This document shows, in pieces, positions 43,380 to 53,241 of a DNA stretch of 64,000 nucleotides. The notes beneath the pieces are model-generated. The model saw only the letters and a program-made list of their open reading frames with translations. It did no database searches and was not told where the DNA came from. Source of the DNA: Pirellula sp. Lineage in GTDB: Bacteria; Planctomycetota; Planctomycetia; Pirellulales; Pirellulaceae. Position 1 is the first letter of the stretch; the number at the start of each line of letters is the position of its first letter. Both the position numbers and the translations under genes were made by a program. Where the stretch lies: the NCBI GenBank assembly GCA_021299695.1, contig JAJTEK010000008.1, positions 1 through 64,000 of the forward strand. Direction: 5' to 3'.

Positions 43380-44915
43380 TCAGTAACTGCCGGTTCCAAA
43401 AGGCAGAGAGTTTCTACCCAGGAAGTTCGGAGCATTCGACGAAACACCCAAAGGACCACTTGCAACCCGAGGAGCCCCATAGGCAGGCGACCCATAGCTA
43501 TAGCCCGAAGTAGGAGGTGGAACGGCACCGGGGGGATATCCCTTGTAAGGATACCCACCACTTGCCATCGATGCTTGCCCACCATTGGTCGCAAACAAGG
43601 TCGTGGGGAACAAAGCCCCTTGCTGGGCATACCAAGCAGCATAGCCATTAGGAGGATACCCGGGGTATCCAGGATATCCAGGGTACCCAGCCTGTGGGTA
43701 ACCAGCCATCGGATACCCAGCCTGCGGATACCCAGCCTGCGGATACCCGGCCTGCGGATACCCAGCCATCGGATACCCAGCCTGCGGATACCCAGCCTGT
43801 GGATACCCAGCTTGTGGATACCCAGCTTGTGGATACCCAGCTTGTGGATACCCAGCTTGTGGATACCCAGCTTGTGGATACCCAGCCTGCGGATTTGGAG
43901 TAGCGGCGTAAAGCGGAGGCCCTGTCGGGGCACCCGTCGGATATCCAGGGTAAGCAGGAGTCGGATACCCACCTGGAGCCGCTGGGGATCCATAAATCGA
44001 TGGCATCGACGGTGGACCACTCGGAGGTGGAATCGGTGTTCCGGTTCCCGCATACATCGGAGGATAAGCCGGTGCGGCCGTCTGCGATGCGATTGGAATG
44101 ATCGGAGCTGTCGCCGTTTGACGTGCCGTGTACTGCGGGACGGTCATCGGAGGGGGAGGAGCCAGTGTCACCGGAGCGTTCCAGGTTGTGTTCGACGATG
44201 TATATCCATACACGGGCGAACCGTACTTGGGCTGCGCAGGATAATCGATCGCACGCGTTGGGTATCGGGCCGTCGTCCGGTTGGCTTGCGCGAGCATCGC
44301 CGAATCCTGAACCAGATTGCTCGTTGCAACTCCTGGAGTGGCACTGGCTGATAAAGGTCGGTCGACAAACCTCTGCCTCTGTTCGCTGGCATTGACCAGC
44401 ACAGGGACCATTCGGCTGACTTCGCGTTCCTCGTATTTTTGGTAAGCCGTCATCTGAGTCGTCTGCGCGTTCCTGGGCTGGTACTGAACGATCGGAACGT
44501 ATTCGAGAATCTGCTGCGGTGCAGCAAAAGGATTAGCGCTGGGTACCGACCGGGGGCGAAGCTGGTACGAGACGACTTGGTCGTACTGGGTGGTCGTCGT
44601 TTGCCTAGGTTCTTGAACCCATACCGGAACCCATACCTTGTCCTTGACCTCGCGGTACTCGTACTTTGGCACCGTCACTGTTTCGGAAACGACATAGCGG
44701 CCCCAGGGTTGCCCGCTATACATATCCAAAAATGTCATGACCGGGACGTTGTTTTGGAACTGATCGACCGAGGGTGTTTGGGACTGGGGTGTTTGGGACT
44801 GGGTCGTAGGGTACTGGGCAATGGCAAACGGGAGGGAATCCACTACAATCGCGGCCATGAAGAACCACGCGACCGCCAACGACCACGAATTCCCAGAATG
44901 GATCTTGGGAGTCAT
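43380..44915 (-). CDS. Secreted Gln/Pro/Tyr-rich protein with 14-fold pentapeptide repeat
   Basis: The 511-residue protein starts with an export signal (about 1-33, [20 protein letters not shown]). The N-terminal part has [20 protein letters not shown] and several Y-x-x-V-V motifs. The centre is Pro/Gln-rich. From about 340 to 415 a run of G-Y-P-Q-A pentapeptides is coded by fourteen 15-bp units. Such sequences are typical of planctomycete cell-surface or spore-coat-like proteins; the function is unknown. Its start overlaps the divergent Trm112-like gene by 59 bases. Confidence 0.75.
   Translation of the reverse strand: MTPKIHSGNSWSLAVAWFFMAAIVVDSLPFAIAQYPTTQSQTPQSQTPSVDQFQNNVPVMTFLDMYSGQPWGRYVVSETVTVPKYEYREVKDKVWVPVWVQEPRQTTTTQYDQVVSYQLRPRSVPSANPFAAPQQILEYVPIVQYQPRNAQTTQMTAYQKYEEREVSRMVPVLVNASEQRQRFVDRPLSASATPGVATSNLVQDSAMLAQANRTTARYPTRAIDYPAQPKYGSPVYGYTSSNTTWNAPVTLAPPPPMTVPQYTARQTATAPIIPIASQTAAPAYPPMYAGTGTPIPPPSGPPSMPSIYGSPAAPGGYPTPAYPGYPTGAPTGPPLYAATPNPQAGYPQAGYPQAGYPQAGYPQAGYPQAGYPQAGYPQAGYPMAGYPQAGYPQAGYPQAGYPMAGYPQAGYPGYPGYPGYPPNGYAAWYAQQGALFPTTLFATNGGQASMASGGYPYKGYPPGAVPPPTSGYSYGSPAYGAPRVASGPLGVSSNAPNFLGRNSLPFGTGSY
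43681..43890. repeat. 15-bp tandem repeat array, 14 units
   Basis: Fourteen consecutive 15-bp units with consensus GGATACCCAGCCTGC (variants CTTGT and CCATC) fill 210 bases. They encode A-G-Y-P-Q/M on the minus strand. There are no spacers, so this is a coding minisatellite and not a CRISPR array. Confidence 0.95.
44772..44801. repeat. In-frame 15-bp tandem duplication
   Basis: Two copies of GGGTGTTTGGGACTG lie in tandem near the start of the pentapeptide-repeat gene and encode S-Q-T-P-Q repeats. Confidence 0.8.
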
Positions 44916-45168
44916 ACGCTGCCCTAACTCAGGTACATGTTTGTCTCTGGCCTCGGCTCAACTTTTGAGCCTAATAGAGGATCGCCACGGACGCTCCCCG
45001 ATGACCAATAAGATCGGTCGTACTATTTCCGCAATTCCAACGCAAGCTCTAGTTTCACAAGATCAACGCTGGCTCTACCCGATAATTGACGGAATCCCTT
45101 GCCTTTTGCCAGACGAGGCGATCCCGTTGAATTTCCCATTCGAACTTGCCAACTCTCAAGATCCTTGA
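44857..45168 (+). CDS. Trm112-like zinc-ribbon protein (UPF0434 type)
   Basis: From the ATG at 44857 this is 103 residues. The conserved start of the domain is [18 protein letters not shown] (about 12-29), and the C-terminal half has [17 protein letters not shown], the usual closing motif of the Trm112p/YcaR family. Only one Cys-Pro pair is seen in the first knuckle and no second pair, so zinc binding may be lost. YcaR-like proteins are small accessory factors of methyltransferases or of lipid A genes. It overlaps head to head with the minus-strand repeat-protein gene. Confidence 0.7.
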   Translation: MKNHATANDHEFPEWILGVIRCPNSGTCLSLASAQLLSLIEDRHGRSPMTNKIGRTISAIPTQALVSQDQRWLYPIIDGIPCLLPDEAIPLNFPFELANSQDP

Positions 45169-45191
45169 AATAGCTCGAATGCAAGCAATTC

Positions 45192-45968
45192 TTACTCCAT
45201 GCGCAACGCGCCGTCGAGTCTGAGCACCGAGCCGTTGAGCATCGCGTTTTCCAAGACACTCTGGACCATCGCCGCGAATTCTTCGGAGTCACCGAACCGC
45301 TTTGGAAAAACGGTCGTCTCGAGCAGTGGCCCGCGGACCTTTTGCGAAGCGGATTGCATCATCGGTGTCTCGAATATGCCCGGTGCGATGCTTACGACTC
45401 GTATCCCGAATTTCGCCAATTCCCGCGCCATCGGTAGGGTCATCGCCGCCACGGCACCCTTGGAGGCTGCGTAGGCACACTGGCCAATCTGACCATCGAA
45501 GGCGGCAATCGACGAGGTCATCACCACAACGCCCCGCTCTCCATCGGGAGTTTGTGGCTCTCCCCTGGCGATCGACTCGGCTGCGCAGCGAGCGACATGA
45601 AAAGTCCCGATCAAGTTCACATCGATCACCTTGCGAAAGGCATCGAGCGATGCGATTCCATCGCGACGCAGTACCCGCTCGCCATGCAAGATACCCGCAC
45701 AGCAGACTACACCTGAAAATTCGCCGTATCGCTCGATCCCTTGCGCAACGACTCGTTGCACCGAAGCCTCATCGGTCACATCGGCTTGTCCATGCCAATA
45801 GCGATCCGAGGAAACCTGAGCCGTTTCGTTGGACGATAGCCATGCTCCCGGCGGCGATCGGTCGAGACCCACGACATTAGCCCCGAGTTTCAAGAGTCTC
45901 CGTGCGCAGGCAGCCCCGAGGCCGGAGCTGGCTCCCGAGACCAATACCGTTCGGTTGGCGATTTGCAT
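45192..45968 (-). CDS. Short-chain dehydrogenase/reductase
   Basis: The 258-residue SDR starts at the ATG at 45968, two bases after the preceding stop; an earlier frame to 45986 would overlap. It has the cofactor motif GASSGLG (12-18), the CCAG element, the catalytic Ser in VVVMTSSIAAF, and the catalytic YAASK. The layout resembles 3-hydroxyacyl-CoA/steroid dehydrogenases (HSD17B10 type). Co-transcription with a Gfo/Idh/MocA oxidoreductase suggests a redox pathway for a sugar or alcohol. Confidence 0.9.
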   Translation of the reverse strand: MQIANRTVLVSGASSGLGAACARRLLKLGANVVGLDRSPPGAWLSSNETAQVSSDRYWHGQADVTDEASVQRVVAQGIERYGEFSGVVCCAGILHGERVLRRDGIASLDAFRKVIDVNLIGTFHVARCAAESIARGEPQTPDGERGVVVMTSSIAAFDGQIGQCAYAASKGAVAAMTLPMARELAKFGIRVVSIAPGIFETPMMQSASQKVRGPLLETTVFPKRFGDSEEFAAMVQSVLENAMLNGSVLRLDGALRME

Positions 45969-45970
45969 GC

Positions 45971-47350
45971 TTAGGCCAACGACCATCCATTCCGAGGTTC
46001 GCGTTCGATAAACTCCGTGGCCTCAGGACAGTTCGTAGCGCGCAGCGCTTTCGGGTCCCACTGGAGCTTTTTGCCGGCGCGGTAGGCGACGTTCCCCAAA
46101 TGGTTTGCGATGGTCAATAGGCCGGCATAATCGAAGGGGCTTCCTGTCGGTGTTCCATTGCGGATCGCTTCGAGCCACTCGCGTTGCTGGCCCGGAGACT
46201 CTCGCAGAAAGGGCTTAGGTCCCTCGAACCCCTGGAACTTGTTCTCTGGCAATAGCACGTGCCTACCGTAATCGCTCAGGAGCATTCCGTCGCGGCCAAC
46301 AAATAGGATGCCGCTTTCCCATTTCGGGATCGCATTGTCTTTCCACAATTGGGGTTTGTCGGCACCTTGGTACCAAGCGACTTTGCAGGCGGGCAGCTCT
46401 CCGCGCGGTCCGTATTCGTAGAGGGCCGTCATCGAGGCAGGAGCGATCTCTTTGTGGGCAGGTGGGCCAAACGACTCGATGGTTTGAGGATGATCGAGCT
46501 TCAGCGCCCAGAAAGGCAGATCATTGAAGTGGCTTCCTAAGTCGGACATCGTTCCGTTGGCAAAGTCCCACCATCGGTACCACTTGGGACCTGGCAAATA
46601 GACCTCGTGAAATGGCCGGGTAGGAGCCGGTCCGATCCAAAGATCCCAATCGATTTCTTTGGGGACCGGTTGCGTTTGGCTCGGGCGATCCGTCACATAA
46701 ACGATATCCCCGTTCTTCTTGGAATCCTCTTGGCTCTGGAGTCCCCAAGCTCGGGAGGTCCAGACGTGGGCTTCGCTGACCGGACCGATCGCGCCCGATT
46801 GGATCAACTCGACCACTCGACGGTAGTTGGCACCGGCGTGAATTTGGGTTCCCATCTGCGTCGGTACGTTGGCCCTGGCCGACTCGATCATGATCCGTTG
46901 GGCTTCTTGGACATTGTAAGTCAGCGGTTTTTCGCAATAGACCGGCTTTTTCTGCTGCAGGGCTGGAAGTGTCGCAAAGGCATGCGTGTGCTCGGTCGAT
47001 GAGACCACCACCGCATCGATTCCATTTAGGTCATCGAGCAAGCGTCGAAAGTCCCCGTATCTCTTGGCTTCGCTGTGCTGCTGTCCGACCCCGTCGAGCG
47101 TATTGCGATTGACATCGCAGATCGCCCCTACGCGTACGCCCCCGGCTGAGACCATCTCCTGAAGGTTCCCTCCTCCGCGACCACCGACGCCGACAAACGC
47201 CAAGTTCAATACGTCGTTGGGACTGTAAGCCTTAGATATCTTCGAGCAAAGGGCGACGCCGCCAAGCGCGGTGGCTTGCTGCAGGACGCCTCGGCGAGTG
47301 AACTTCGTTTCAGAAAGCATCATTTTCGATCGCTCGAGGCGATTCTCCAT
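45971..47350 (-). CDS. Tat-exported Gfo/Idh/MocA-family oxidoreductase
   Basis: The 459-residue protein has a Tat signal ([17 protein letters not shown], about 19-35), a Rossmann motif [11 protein letters not shown] and the catalytic EKPLTYN. The C-terminal domain has [28 protein letters not shown], as in planctomycete members of about 440-460 residues. The start could be 47350, 47323 or 47320; none has a Shine-Dalgarno. It is two bases upstream of the SDR gene and probably forms an operon with it. Confidence 0.92.
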   Translation of the reverse strand: MENRLERSKMMLSETKFTRRGVLQQATALGGVALCSKISKAYSPNDVLNLAFVGVGGRGGGNLQEMVSAGGVRVGAICDVNRNTLDGVGQQHSEAKRYGDFRRLLDDLNGIDAVVVSSTEHTHAFATLPALQQKKPVYCEKPLTYNVQEAQRIMIESARANVPTQMGTQIHAGANYRRVVELIQSGAIGPVSEAHVWTSRAWGLQSQEDSKKNGDIVYVTDRPSQTQPVPKEIDWDLWIGPAPTRPFHEVYLPGPKWYRWWDFANGTMSDLGSHFNDLPFWALKLDHPQTIESFGPPAHKEIAPASMTALYEYGPRGELPACKVAWYQGADKPQLWKDNAIPKWESGILFVGRDGMLLSDYGRHVLLPENKFQGFEGPKPFLRESPGQQREWLEAIRNGTPTGSPFDYAGLLTIANHLGNVAYRAGKKLQWDPKALRATNCPEATEFIEREPRNGWSLA

Positions 47351-47468
47351 GGATGAGGATTGTTGGGGTTTGCAAGCACGAAACCAACAAGCAAAGAAAT
47401 AGGTCGCAAGCCGACCATCCTACCCGATGCGAACCGGTAAATAAACCAGATACCAAACTCGAGGGTGC

Positions 47469-49289
47469 CTATTTCCGATAGACCTCGATCGAGCCTCTTT
47501 TCGGGAAACTATCGAGCCGATCGACGATCCGATAGCCATGCTCTTGAAGCGATCGATGCGCCTCGGGACTGGCCTGATGGATCACCACCGAGCTCGGGGG
47601 CTCCTGGGCCGAAAGTGACTTCTCCAAGGAAGCATCGTCGGGGCAGAAATCCAATACATGTGCCGAATAAAAAACCATGCTCGGGCGAAACATTCCAGCG
47701 ACCACCGAAACCCCCTGCGATAAACCTCGCTTGGACGTCGACCCATCCGATGCACTCGACCCCGAGGGCCCAAGGTGCTCGATGGCGATTTGCTGGGGGG
47801 TCTGGAATCGATCGATTTGAGGGAGAATCCGCTGCCAGATCAACACCACCCAGACCAAACAAACTCCGGCCAAAATCCCCAGCGACCCAACCGGCTTGTT
47901 CGTTGACACCAAGAACAGACCGAGGATCCCACCGATGAGCAATAACAACCCAAGCCATGCGAACGTAGCAATCGCCGGGAGCAGCTTTGGATCGACGGCC
48001 AAACGTTCGAGCCATGGTTCGGCCAACCGTGAGGCTAAGATCCATGGAACTCCACTGAGGACCACGCCACTTAGGACCATAAACGTCCAACCGGCCTTGG
48101 GCCAAAATCTTCCCCGGACCCCTGAGTTCCAAGCCGAATGATCCAACCAACCTGAAAAGTAACTACCTATCCAAAGTGCAATCCCAGGGTAGGCCGGAAT
48201 GATGTAGTTGGGGAGTTTGGTGCTGGCGACCGAAAAAACCACCAAGTAGAAAAACAGCCAGATGCCTATCACCATGGATGCGAATCGGGTTCGGTCGGAA
48301 TTTCGTGCCCTAAAGGCATGCAAGCCGATGGGGATCGCAAAGGATGTCCAAGGGAAAAAGCCCAATAAAATCGAGACGATGTAGTAGTAGATCGGGCCGC
48401 TGTGGTTGTCCATCGGCTTGGAGAACCGCTCCAAATGCTGCACCCCAAAAAACTCGCCGAAAAACGCTCCATCGGTTCGCCGATGGACGATCCAAAACCA
48501 AGGGGCTGCGATCGCAATCAACGCCATGGCACCGACCCAAGGCTGCATCGATCGTGTCGCTTCGAAAAAACGCTTGGGCGTGACCAGACCCCAGAATGCT
48601 CTACGCTGACCCTGCACCCACGGCCAGAGCAGGGTCAAAGTCCCTAGGATCGCGATCGGAAAGGCAAAGCCTATCGGTCCTTTGGAAAGGACTGCAAAGG
48701 CGATCGCAACATAAATCGCCAACCAGGTCCCCCCATGCGTCACCGGGTAGTCCTGCGTTCGATCGCAGCCCTCATCGATTCGATCTAGCGACAATTTCGC
48801 AGAGCGTACCCAGAGAGTCAGGGCGACCAAAACGAAGAAACCTAAGTGCACGTCGGCAGTCGCCGAACGAGATGCCACCGTGAACATCAAGCTGCTCGAC
48901 AACACCAAAGCAGATATCAGAGCCGTTTGGCGATCGGCAAGCAATCGACCCAGCCAGTAGGTCATCAAGACCATGGCGGTCCCGAAGATCGCCGATGCCC
49001 AACGCGCGGAAAACTCCGACACACCAAAAAAATGAAAGCCGCAGATCATCCCCCAGTACATCAAGGGCGGCTTGTGCGCAAAGAGCTCTTGATTGAACGT
49101 CGGAACTACCCAATCCCCACGCTCATGCATCTCCCTTGCGACGCTGGCGTAATACCCTTCGTCCTGGTCCCAAAGTCGGGTTGCCCCAAGTCCGGTCCAA
49201 AGTACTAAAAAACAAACGGCCAGGAGCAGGAGGATGTCCCAACGCCAGTTGCTCTTGCGCTCAAGATCGATCGGTGCTTGGGATTCCAT
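47469..49289 (-). CDS. GT39/ArnT-like membrane glycosyltransferase
   Basis: The 606-residue protein has about 12 membrane helices and the ArnT/PMT marks DQDEGYYASVAREM (41-54, with the catalytic-type Asp41, Asp43 and Glu44) and HKPPLMYW (about 72-79). The C-terminal 150 residues form a soluble domain. The family moves a sugar from a polyprenyl phosphate donor. The upstream GT2 gene (9 bases away) encodes a donor-type enzyme, so the two could form an ArnC/ArnT-like pair that modifies lipid A or glycan. Confidence 0.88.
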   Translation of the reverse strand: MESQAPIDLERKSNWRWDILLLLAVCFLVLWTGLGATRLWDQDEGYYASVAREMHERGDWVVPTFNQELFAHKPPLMYWGMICGFHFFGVSEFSARWASAIFGTAMVLMTYWLGRLLADRQTALISALVLSSSLMFTVASRSATADVHLGFFVLVALTLWVRSAKLSLDRIDEGCDRTQDYPVTHGGTWLAIYVAIAFAVLSKGPIGFAFPIAILGTLTLLWPWVQGQRRAFWGLVTPKRFFEATRSMQPWVGAMALIAIAAPWFWIVHRRTDGAFFGEFFGVQHLERFSKPMDNHSGPIYYYIVSILLGFFPWTSFAIPIGLHAFRARNSDRTRFASMVIGIWLFFYLVVFSVASTKLPNYIIPAYPGIALWIGSYFSGWLDHSAWNSGVRGRFWPKAGWTFMVLSGVVLSGVPWILASRLAEPWLERLAVDPKLLPAIATFAWLGLLLLIGGILGLFLVSTNKPVGSLGILAGVCLVWVVLIWQRILPQIDRFQTPQQIAIEHLGPSGSSASDGSTSKRGLSQGVSVVAGMFRPSMVFYSAHVLDFCPDDASLEKSLSAQEPPSSVVIHQASPEAHRSLQEHGYRIVDRLDSFPKRGSIEVYRK

Positions 49290-49298
49290 TCCGATCGA

Positions 49299-50342
49299 TC
49301 AGCCCGCTTTGCGAGGTGTACTCGGTAAGACGATCGGTCCATAGACGCGAGGCTCGATCCGGACGGCCGATTGAGCTTCATGGGTGTCGAGCCACAAGGC
49401 TCTTGGTTGCTCAGGGGAACGCTCGATGTTGCACACCTGACTGACCACATACAAAGGGCGACTTTTGGATTCCTCGAAAACCCTTCCGACATAGTCCCCC
49501 AAAAGGCCGATCGCGGTCATTTGAAGCCCGCTTAGTCCGAGCAAAAAAGATACCCAAGCCAAATTCGAGGTGGCGTTCCAATCGGCAAAAAATCCAATGA
49601 GAAACAGACACGCCGCGCATGCAGAAATCCATAGCATTGCCGCTCCTAGATACGAACTGGCCTTGAGCGGTAGTGGCGAGGAAGACGAGATCGCGGTCCA
49701 TGCCAACTTGACCAATTTCGATAGTGGGTACTTCGTCTGGCCGGCTGCACGAGCCGGACGATGGAAGGGCAAAATCGCTTCTTTGAGACCCAACCAAGCG
49801 ACCAAGCCTCGCATGAATCGGTGCTGCTCTCGGAACGCTCGTAGTCCATCGGCAGCTCGCCGCGTGTACATCCGGAAATCCCCAACCTCAGGAGGTATCC
49901 GATGGTCGATCCCCGATCTCATGACTTGATAAAATGCCGTCGAACTCCATCGCTTGAACAGCGACTCTCCATCGCGACCTATCCGTCGGCACGAGACCAC
50001 GTCGTATCCCTGATGGATCTTATCGAGCATCGGTCCGAGCATCTCAGGGGGGTCCTGCATGTCGCAATCCATCACCACCACAATGTCCCCGGTGACGCAA
50101 TCCAATCCCGCAGTGATCGCAGCTTGCTGCCCAAAATTTCTACTGAACTGGACCAACTTGATCCTGCTGTCGGACTCGGCACGCTCGCGGATGACCCGGT
50201 CGGACCCATCGGTACTGCCATCATCGACCAGAATGATCTCGTAGTGATCGGTGAGTTTGACCAAGGCTTTAGGCAACGCATCCAACAAATACGGAAGGAC
50301 CTCGTATTCGTTATACACAGGTGAAACAACGGATATCTTCAC
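49299..50342 (-). CDS. Family 2 glycosyltransferase, ArnC/DPM1-like with two C-terminal membrane helices
   Basis: I start it at the GTG at 50342, which has GGAG 8-9 bases upstream and opens with ISVVSPVYNE; a GTG at 50399 would add 19 unlikely residues. The 347-residue protein has DDGSTDGS (about 43-50), DCDMQDPPE as the DxD-type metal site, and two membrane helices at about 240-300. This is the layout of polyprenyl-phosphate glycosyltransferases (ArnC/GtrB), which charge undecaprenyl phosphate with a sugar for a GT39/GT83 partner. The partner is the next gene. Confidence 0.9.
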   Translation of the reverse strand: MKISVVSPVYNEYEVLPYLLDALPKALVKLTDHYEIILVDDGSTDGSDRVIRERAESDSRIKLVQFSRNFGQQAAITAGLDCVTGDIVVVMDCDMQDPPEMLGPMLDKIHQGYDVVSCRRIGRDGESLFKRWSSTAFYQVMRSGIDHRIPPEVGDFRMYTRRAADGLRAFREQHRFMRGLVAWLGLKEAILPFHRPARAAGQTKYPLSKLVKLAWTAISSSSPLPLKASSYLGAAMLWISACAACLFLIGFFADWNATSNLAWVSFLLGLSGLQMTAIGLLGDYVGRVFEESKSRPLYVVSQVCNIERSPEQPRALWLDTHEAQSAVRIEPRVYGPIVLPSTPRKAG

Positions 50343-50520
50343 GTTCGACACTCCAGATCGGCTCTGCAATGCTAGGGCCGACACCGATCGACAGCCCACC
50401 GCAGGCGCAAAAAATAGTGAAAATAGAGAGTCTGCGTCAAGTCCGACTCGTGCGAGTCAGCCGTATCTGAAGCACGACCGATTGAAATGACGGATCACCG
50501 ACATGACGAAACCGACATGA

Positions 50521-53241
50521 CTAAACGTCGGGATCGAAAAGCAAAGGTTGATAGGGCTTGTTTCCAACACTTAAGTCGCAGGCAAGTCCGTTTCGCTCGA
50601 CCCAGTGCCGGTATAGCCCACCTGCCATGGCCGCTCCGGATTCCAAGGCCCGCTCGATTCCCTGGGGGCGAATCGCCTGGATGCGGTCCCCCTCCTGAGT
50701 TCTCCCAGGGGCCGTGACCCAATCGCCACAGGCGCCTAACTGCAAATCCGGGTCCCACAAGTAAGGGCGTGAATCTTCTGGCCGACCGCCCTCCGATACG
50801 GATTGGCCATATCGCCACCGGTGGGCTTGAACCTGCAGAATCTCGGGCATCGCAACGACTCCGAGCTTTGAAATCGCCCCGATCAGCTCGGATTTGACCC
50901 ACTCGGGGTCCTCCTCAAGATGCTCGCCGGTCCACCGGCTCGTCGCCTGGATGCACCAAGCCTCCGGACCTGCAAGTCCTCGAGAGTTGACTTGCAAATC
51001 CGCCGAGGAGCCCGCCGAGTAGCTCGACGGTTTGCTCGACTCGCGGCTCATCCACAAGAGACTCTTGTGAGCCTCCAAGTGGATCGCATCGAAAGGGATC
51101 TCCCAACGGCTCGCAAACTCGAGCATCACGGTCCAGGTCGGTTCCATCGTCCGCGAGCTTGCAACCTCTCTCCATCGGCAATCAGGGTCAACCAAGGCCG
51201 GGATCTGCGGGGAGGGAATCGCAAGGACCACGCAGTCAAACGGCCCTGCTTGAAAACTCTCAACACTCGATTCGCTTTGGACATTCCCCCGAAGGGTCCA
51301 CCCCTGACCCCTGCGCTCGATCCCTTCGATCGTCTTGCGATAACCGATCGCAAGCCCCTGGGATAGATGCTTGCCGATCCGATTCATTCCCCCCTTGCCG
51401 ACCCACCACTTGCCGACCCGACCCGGGGCCCGTTCCAAAGCACAAGCTTCCAGGGAACCTTCCGCGACATAATCTTTAGAGACAGAATCTTTAGAGACAG
51501 AATCTGCAGCTACCATAGAACCTGCGGCCAGCCCAGAATTTACAGCCGTCATACCCGCCTGAGATCTGCCTGTCCAAATCCCAAGCTTCGGCTCCCAGCG
51601 GGCGATCACGGAGTCTTGCTCCCAGGAGGCCAAAAGATTCTCCCACCGTCGCGAGGAGATCTGAAAAAAAGGTGCTCCGTGGTCGATCGTGCCGGCAGAG
51701 TCCAATCGACGTGTGGCTCCCCTACCTCCGGGGCCGCGCGACTTCTCGAAAAGCTCGACTTCAAATCCGACGTCGGCAAGCGATCGTGCGCATAGCAGAC
51801 CGGCGATTCCCGCTCCGACAACCGCCACCCTGCATGGGCTTTTGGCTATCGGCCGGCGTACGATCCGTTCGTAGCGGTCAAAGTCCAACCGATTCGAGTG
51901 ACCGGAGGTAGGTCGAGCCCGGACTGTCCCGAGTACCGGTTGCTCAGGATAAAAAGGTCTGTCGAATTGTCCTAGGCACCAGAGGATTCCCCCGTAAGAA
52001 GCAGGATCGCGACCATCGAGCGCATAGCGATGGTTCAAATCGATGATCCACCCGAGGGCCTCTTCGGGCGATTGGGTCCAGGACAAGATCGCTTTGCCCC
52101 AGGTCATCCGCAGATTGTTATGGAGTTCACCGTGGCGAATCAAACTCTCTTGGCAAGCGTTCCAGAGCCTATCGTCGGTCTTTCCGCGAGCCAGAGTCTC
52201 CCAAGAATACAATTTCTCTCTTCGGTCCTTCTGATGCTTGCGCAACGTTTCGATCGCCCAGGATGGAATCGTCTCGATCGAATGGTAGTCGCTTCGATAA
52301 AAACAATATCCATAAGCGAGTTCTCGCCAGATCAGGAGTTCATCGAGGTACTTCTCCGCCTTGCGCTCGTTGGCTTCGCGGGCCAATCGCATCGGTGATA
52401 CCATGCCGTAATGCAAATACGCCGACATGCGACTCGAGTACTCGGCGCAGGGGTCATTCCTTTTCGCCGCGTACTTGGAAATCCGATCCTTCAAAAAATC
52501 GTTCCAACGCTTGTACCCGGCCCGACTCCCACCGCAAGTGTCGGCAACCGGAGGGACCGTGGGGTCGATGTCGCACTGTGCTACGATCTGATAAGGCTCG
52601 ATCGTCGAGCAATCCAAGGCCTCAAAGGGCAACTGGCCATCGAACCGCTGCGGAACATTCTCGAGAATCGGCCAACGCCTCGACCGATCATGCGCACGAC
52701 CGACGAGTTGCATCGGCACAACGCAAGCCGTATCGACGGCCAGGATCGTCAAACCCTGCAGATATGCCAATCGCTTGAGCCATCGATCGGTGGGCTCACC
52801 CGGGAAATCGTCGGTAATCAACAAATCGGTTTGCTGGGCCAATCGCAAAAGACCGAGTGAATTCTCTGTTTGCCTCTGGAGTTCGAACGCGTAGCGGATG
52901 CCTCGCTGAGTGTACTCCTCCTGAAGATCCTTGGCACCCTGGATCTGGAACACATGATGCCGATCCGAGGCATAACGGTACTGCGAGGACAGGCCGTGAT
53001 AGACCACCAAAGGTCGTCGGAGGGTAAGAGCAAGCGTGCATGCGACATCGAGGGCTGGATTCTCCTCGACGCGTTGGGCGTGGTGCGTCCAGTAGACAAC
53101 CGGCCTGCGATCCGATGCTTGCAATGGAGATAACTGCAATTCAGCTAACCTAGAGCGGCCGGACGCAGGTCTTGGGATTTCCCGAGTGCGTTCCTGCAGG
53201 TGCACAGGTAGCGACGAAATCAATACTTCAGTGGGAGTCAT
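50521..53241 (-). CDS. Fusion of class II photolyase with renalase-like FAD oxidoreductase
   Basis: The 906-residue protein has two flavoprotein halves. Residues 1-460 match class II CPD photolyases: VVYWTHHAQRVEENPAL, the FAD segment LLIWRELAYGYCFYRSDY (about 302-319), NNLRMTWGKAILSWT (375-389) and YALDGRDPASYGGILWCLGQFDRPF (about 406-430). Residues 470-890 start with a Rossmann VGAGIAGLLCARSL (474-487) and FEKSRGPGGRGATRR, as in the renalase/NAD(P)-dependent amine-oxidase-like family. No stop or frameshift separates the halves. A linker repeat (S-V-S-K-D) lies near 580. Its start overlaps the zinc-ribbon gene by four bases. DNA repair is established for the first half; the second half's role is inference. 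Confidence 0.88.
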   Translation of the reverse strand: MTPTEVLISSLPVHLQERTREIPRPASGRSRLAELQLSPLQASDRRPVVYWTHHAQRVEENPALDVACTLALTLRRPLVVYHGLSSQYRYASDRHHVFQIQGAKDLQEEYTQRGIRYAFELQRQTENSLGLLRLAQQTDLLITDDFPGEPTDRWLKRLAYLQGLTILAVDTACVVPMQLVGRAHDRSRRWPILENVPQRFDGQLPFEALDCSTIEPYQIVAQCDIDPTVPPVADTCGGSRAGYKRWNDFLKDRISKYAAKRNDPCAEYSSRMSAYLHYGMVSPMRLAREANERKAEKYLDELLIWRELAYGYCFYRSDYHSIETIPSWAIETLRKHQKDRREKLYSWETLARGKTDDRLWNACQESLIRHGELHNNLRMTWGKAILSWTQSPEEALGWIIDLNHRYALDGRDPASYGGILWCLGQFDRPFYPEQPVLGTVRARPTSGHSNRLDFDRYERIVRRPIAKSPCRVAVVGAGIAGLLCARSLADVGFEVELFEKSRGPGGRGATRRLDSAGTIDHGAPFFQISSRRWENLLASWEQDSVIARWEPKLGIWTGRSQAGMTAVNSGLAAGSMVAADSVSKDSVSKDYVAEGSLEACALERAPGRVGKWWVGKGGMNRIGKHLSQGLAIGYRKTIEGIERRGQGWTLRGNVQSESSVESFQAGPFDCVVLAIPSPQIPALVDPDCRWREVASSRTMEPTWTVMLEFASRWEIPFDAIHLEAHKSLLWMSRESSKPSSYSAGSSADLQVNSRGLAGPEAWCIQATSRWTGEHLEEDPEWVKSELIGAISKLGVVAMPEILQVQAHRWRYGQSVSEGGRPEDSRPYLWDPDLQLGACGDWVTAPGRTQEGDRIQAIRPQGIERALESGAAMAGGLYRHWVERNGLACDLSVGNKPYQPLLFDPDV
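51471..51500. repeat. In-frame 15-bp tandem duplication
   Basis: Two perfect copies of AATCTTTAGAGACAG lie in tandem and encode D-S-V-S-K repeats in the second half of the photolyase fusion. Confidence 0.85.

Noticed and set aside
43681-43890. Fourteen near-identical units that could be mistaken for a CRISPR array
   Set aside because: Units are 15 bp with no spacers, keep one reading frame and encode a pentapeptide of a secreted protein; no cas genes are nearby.
43368-44351. Long plus-strand frame opposite the pentapeptide-repeat gene
   Set aside because: It exists only because the 15-bp repeat keeps all registers open; its Ile/Pro/Ser/Arg repeats lack a signal and the minus strand has a signal peptide.
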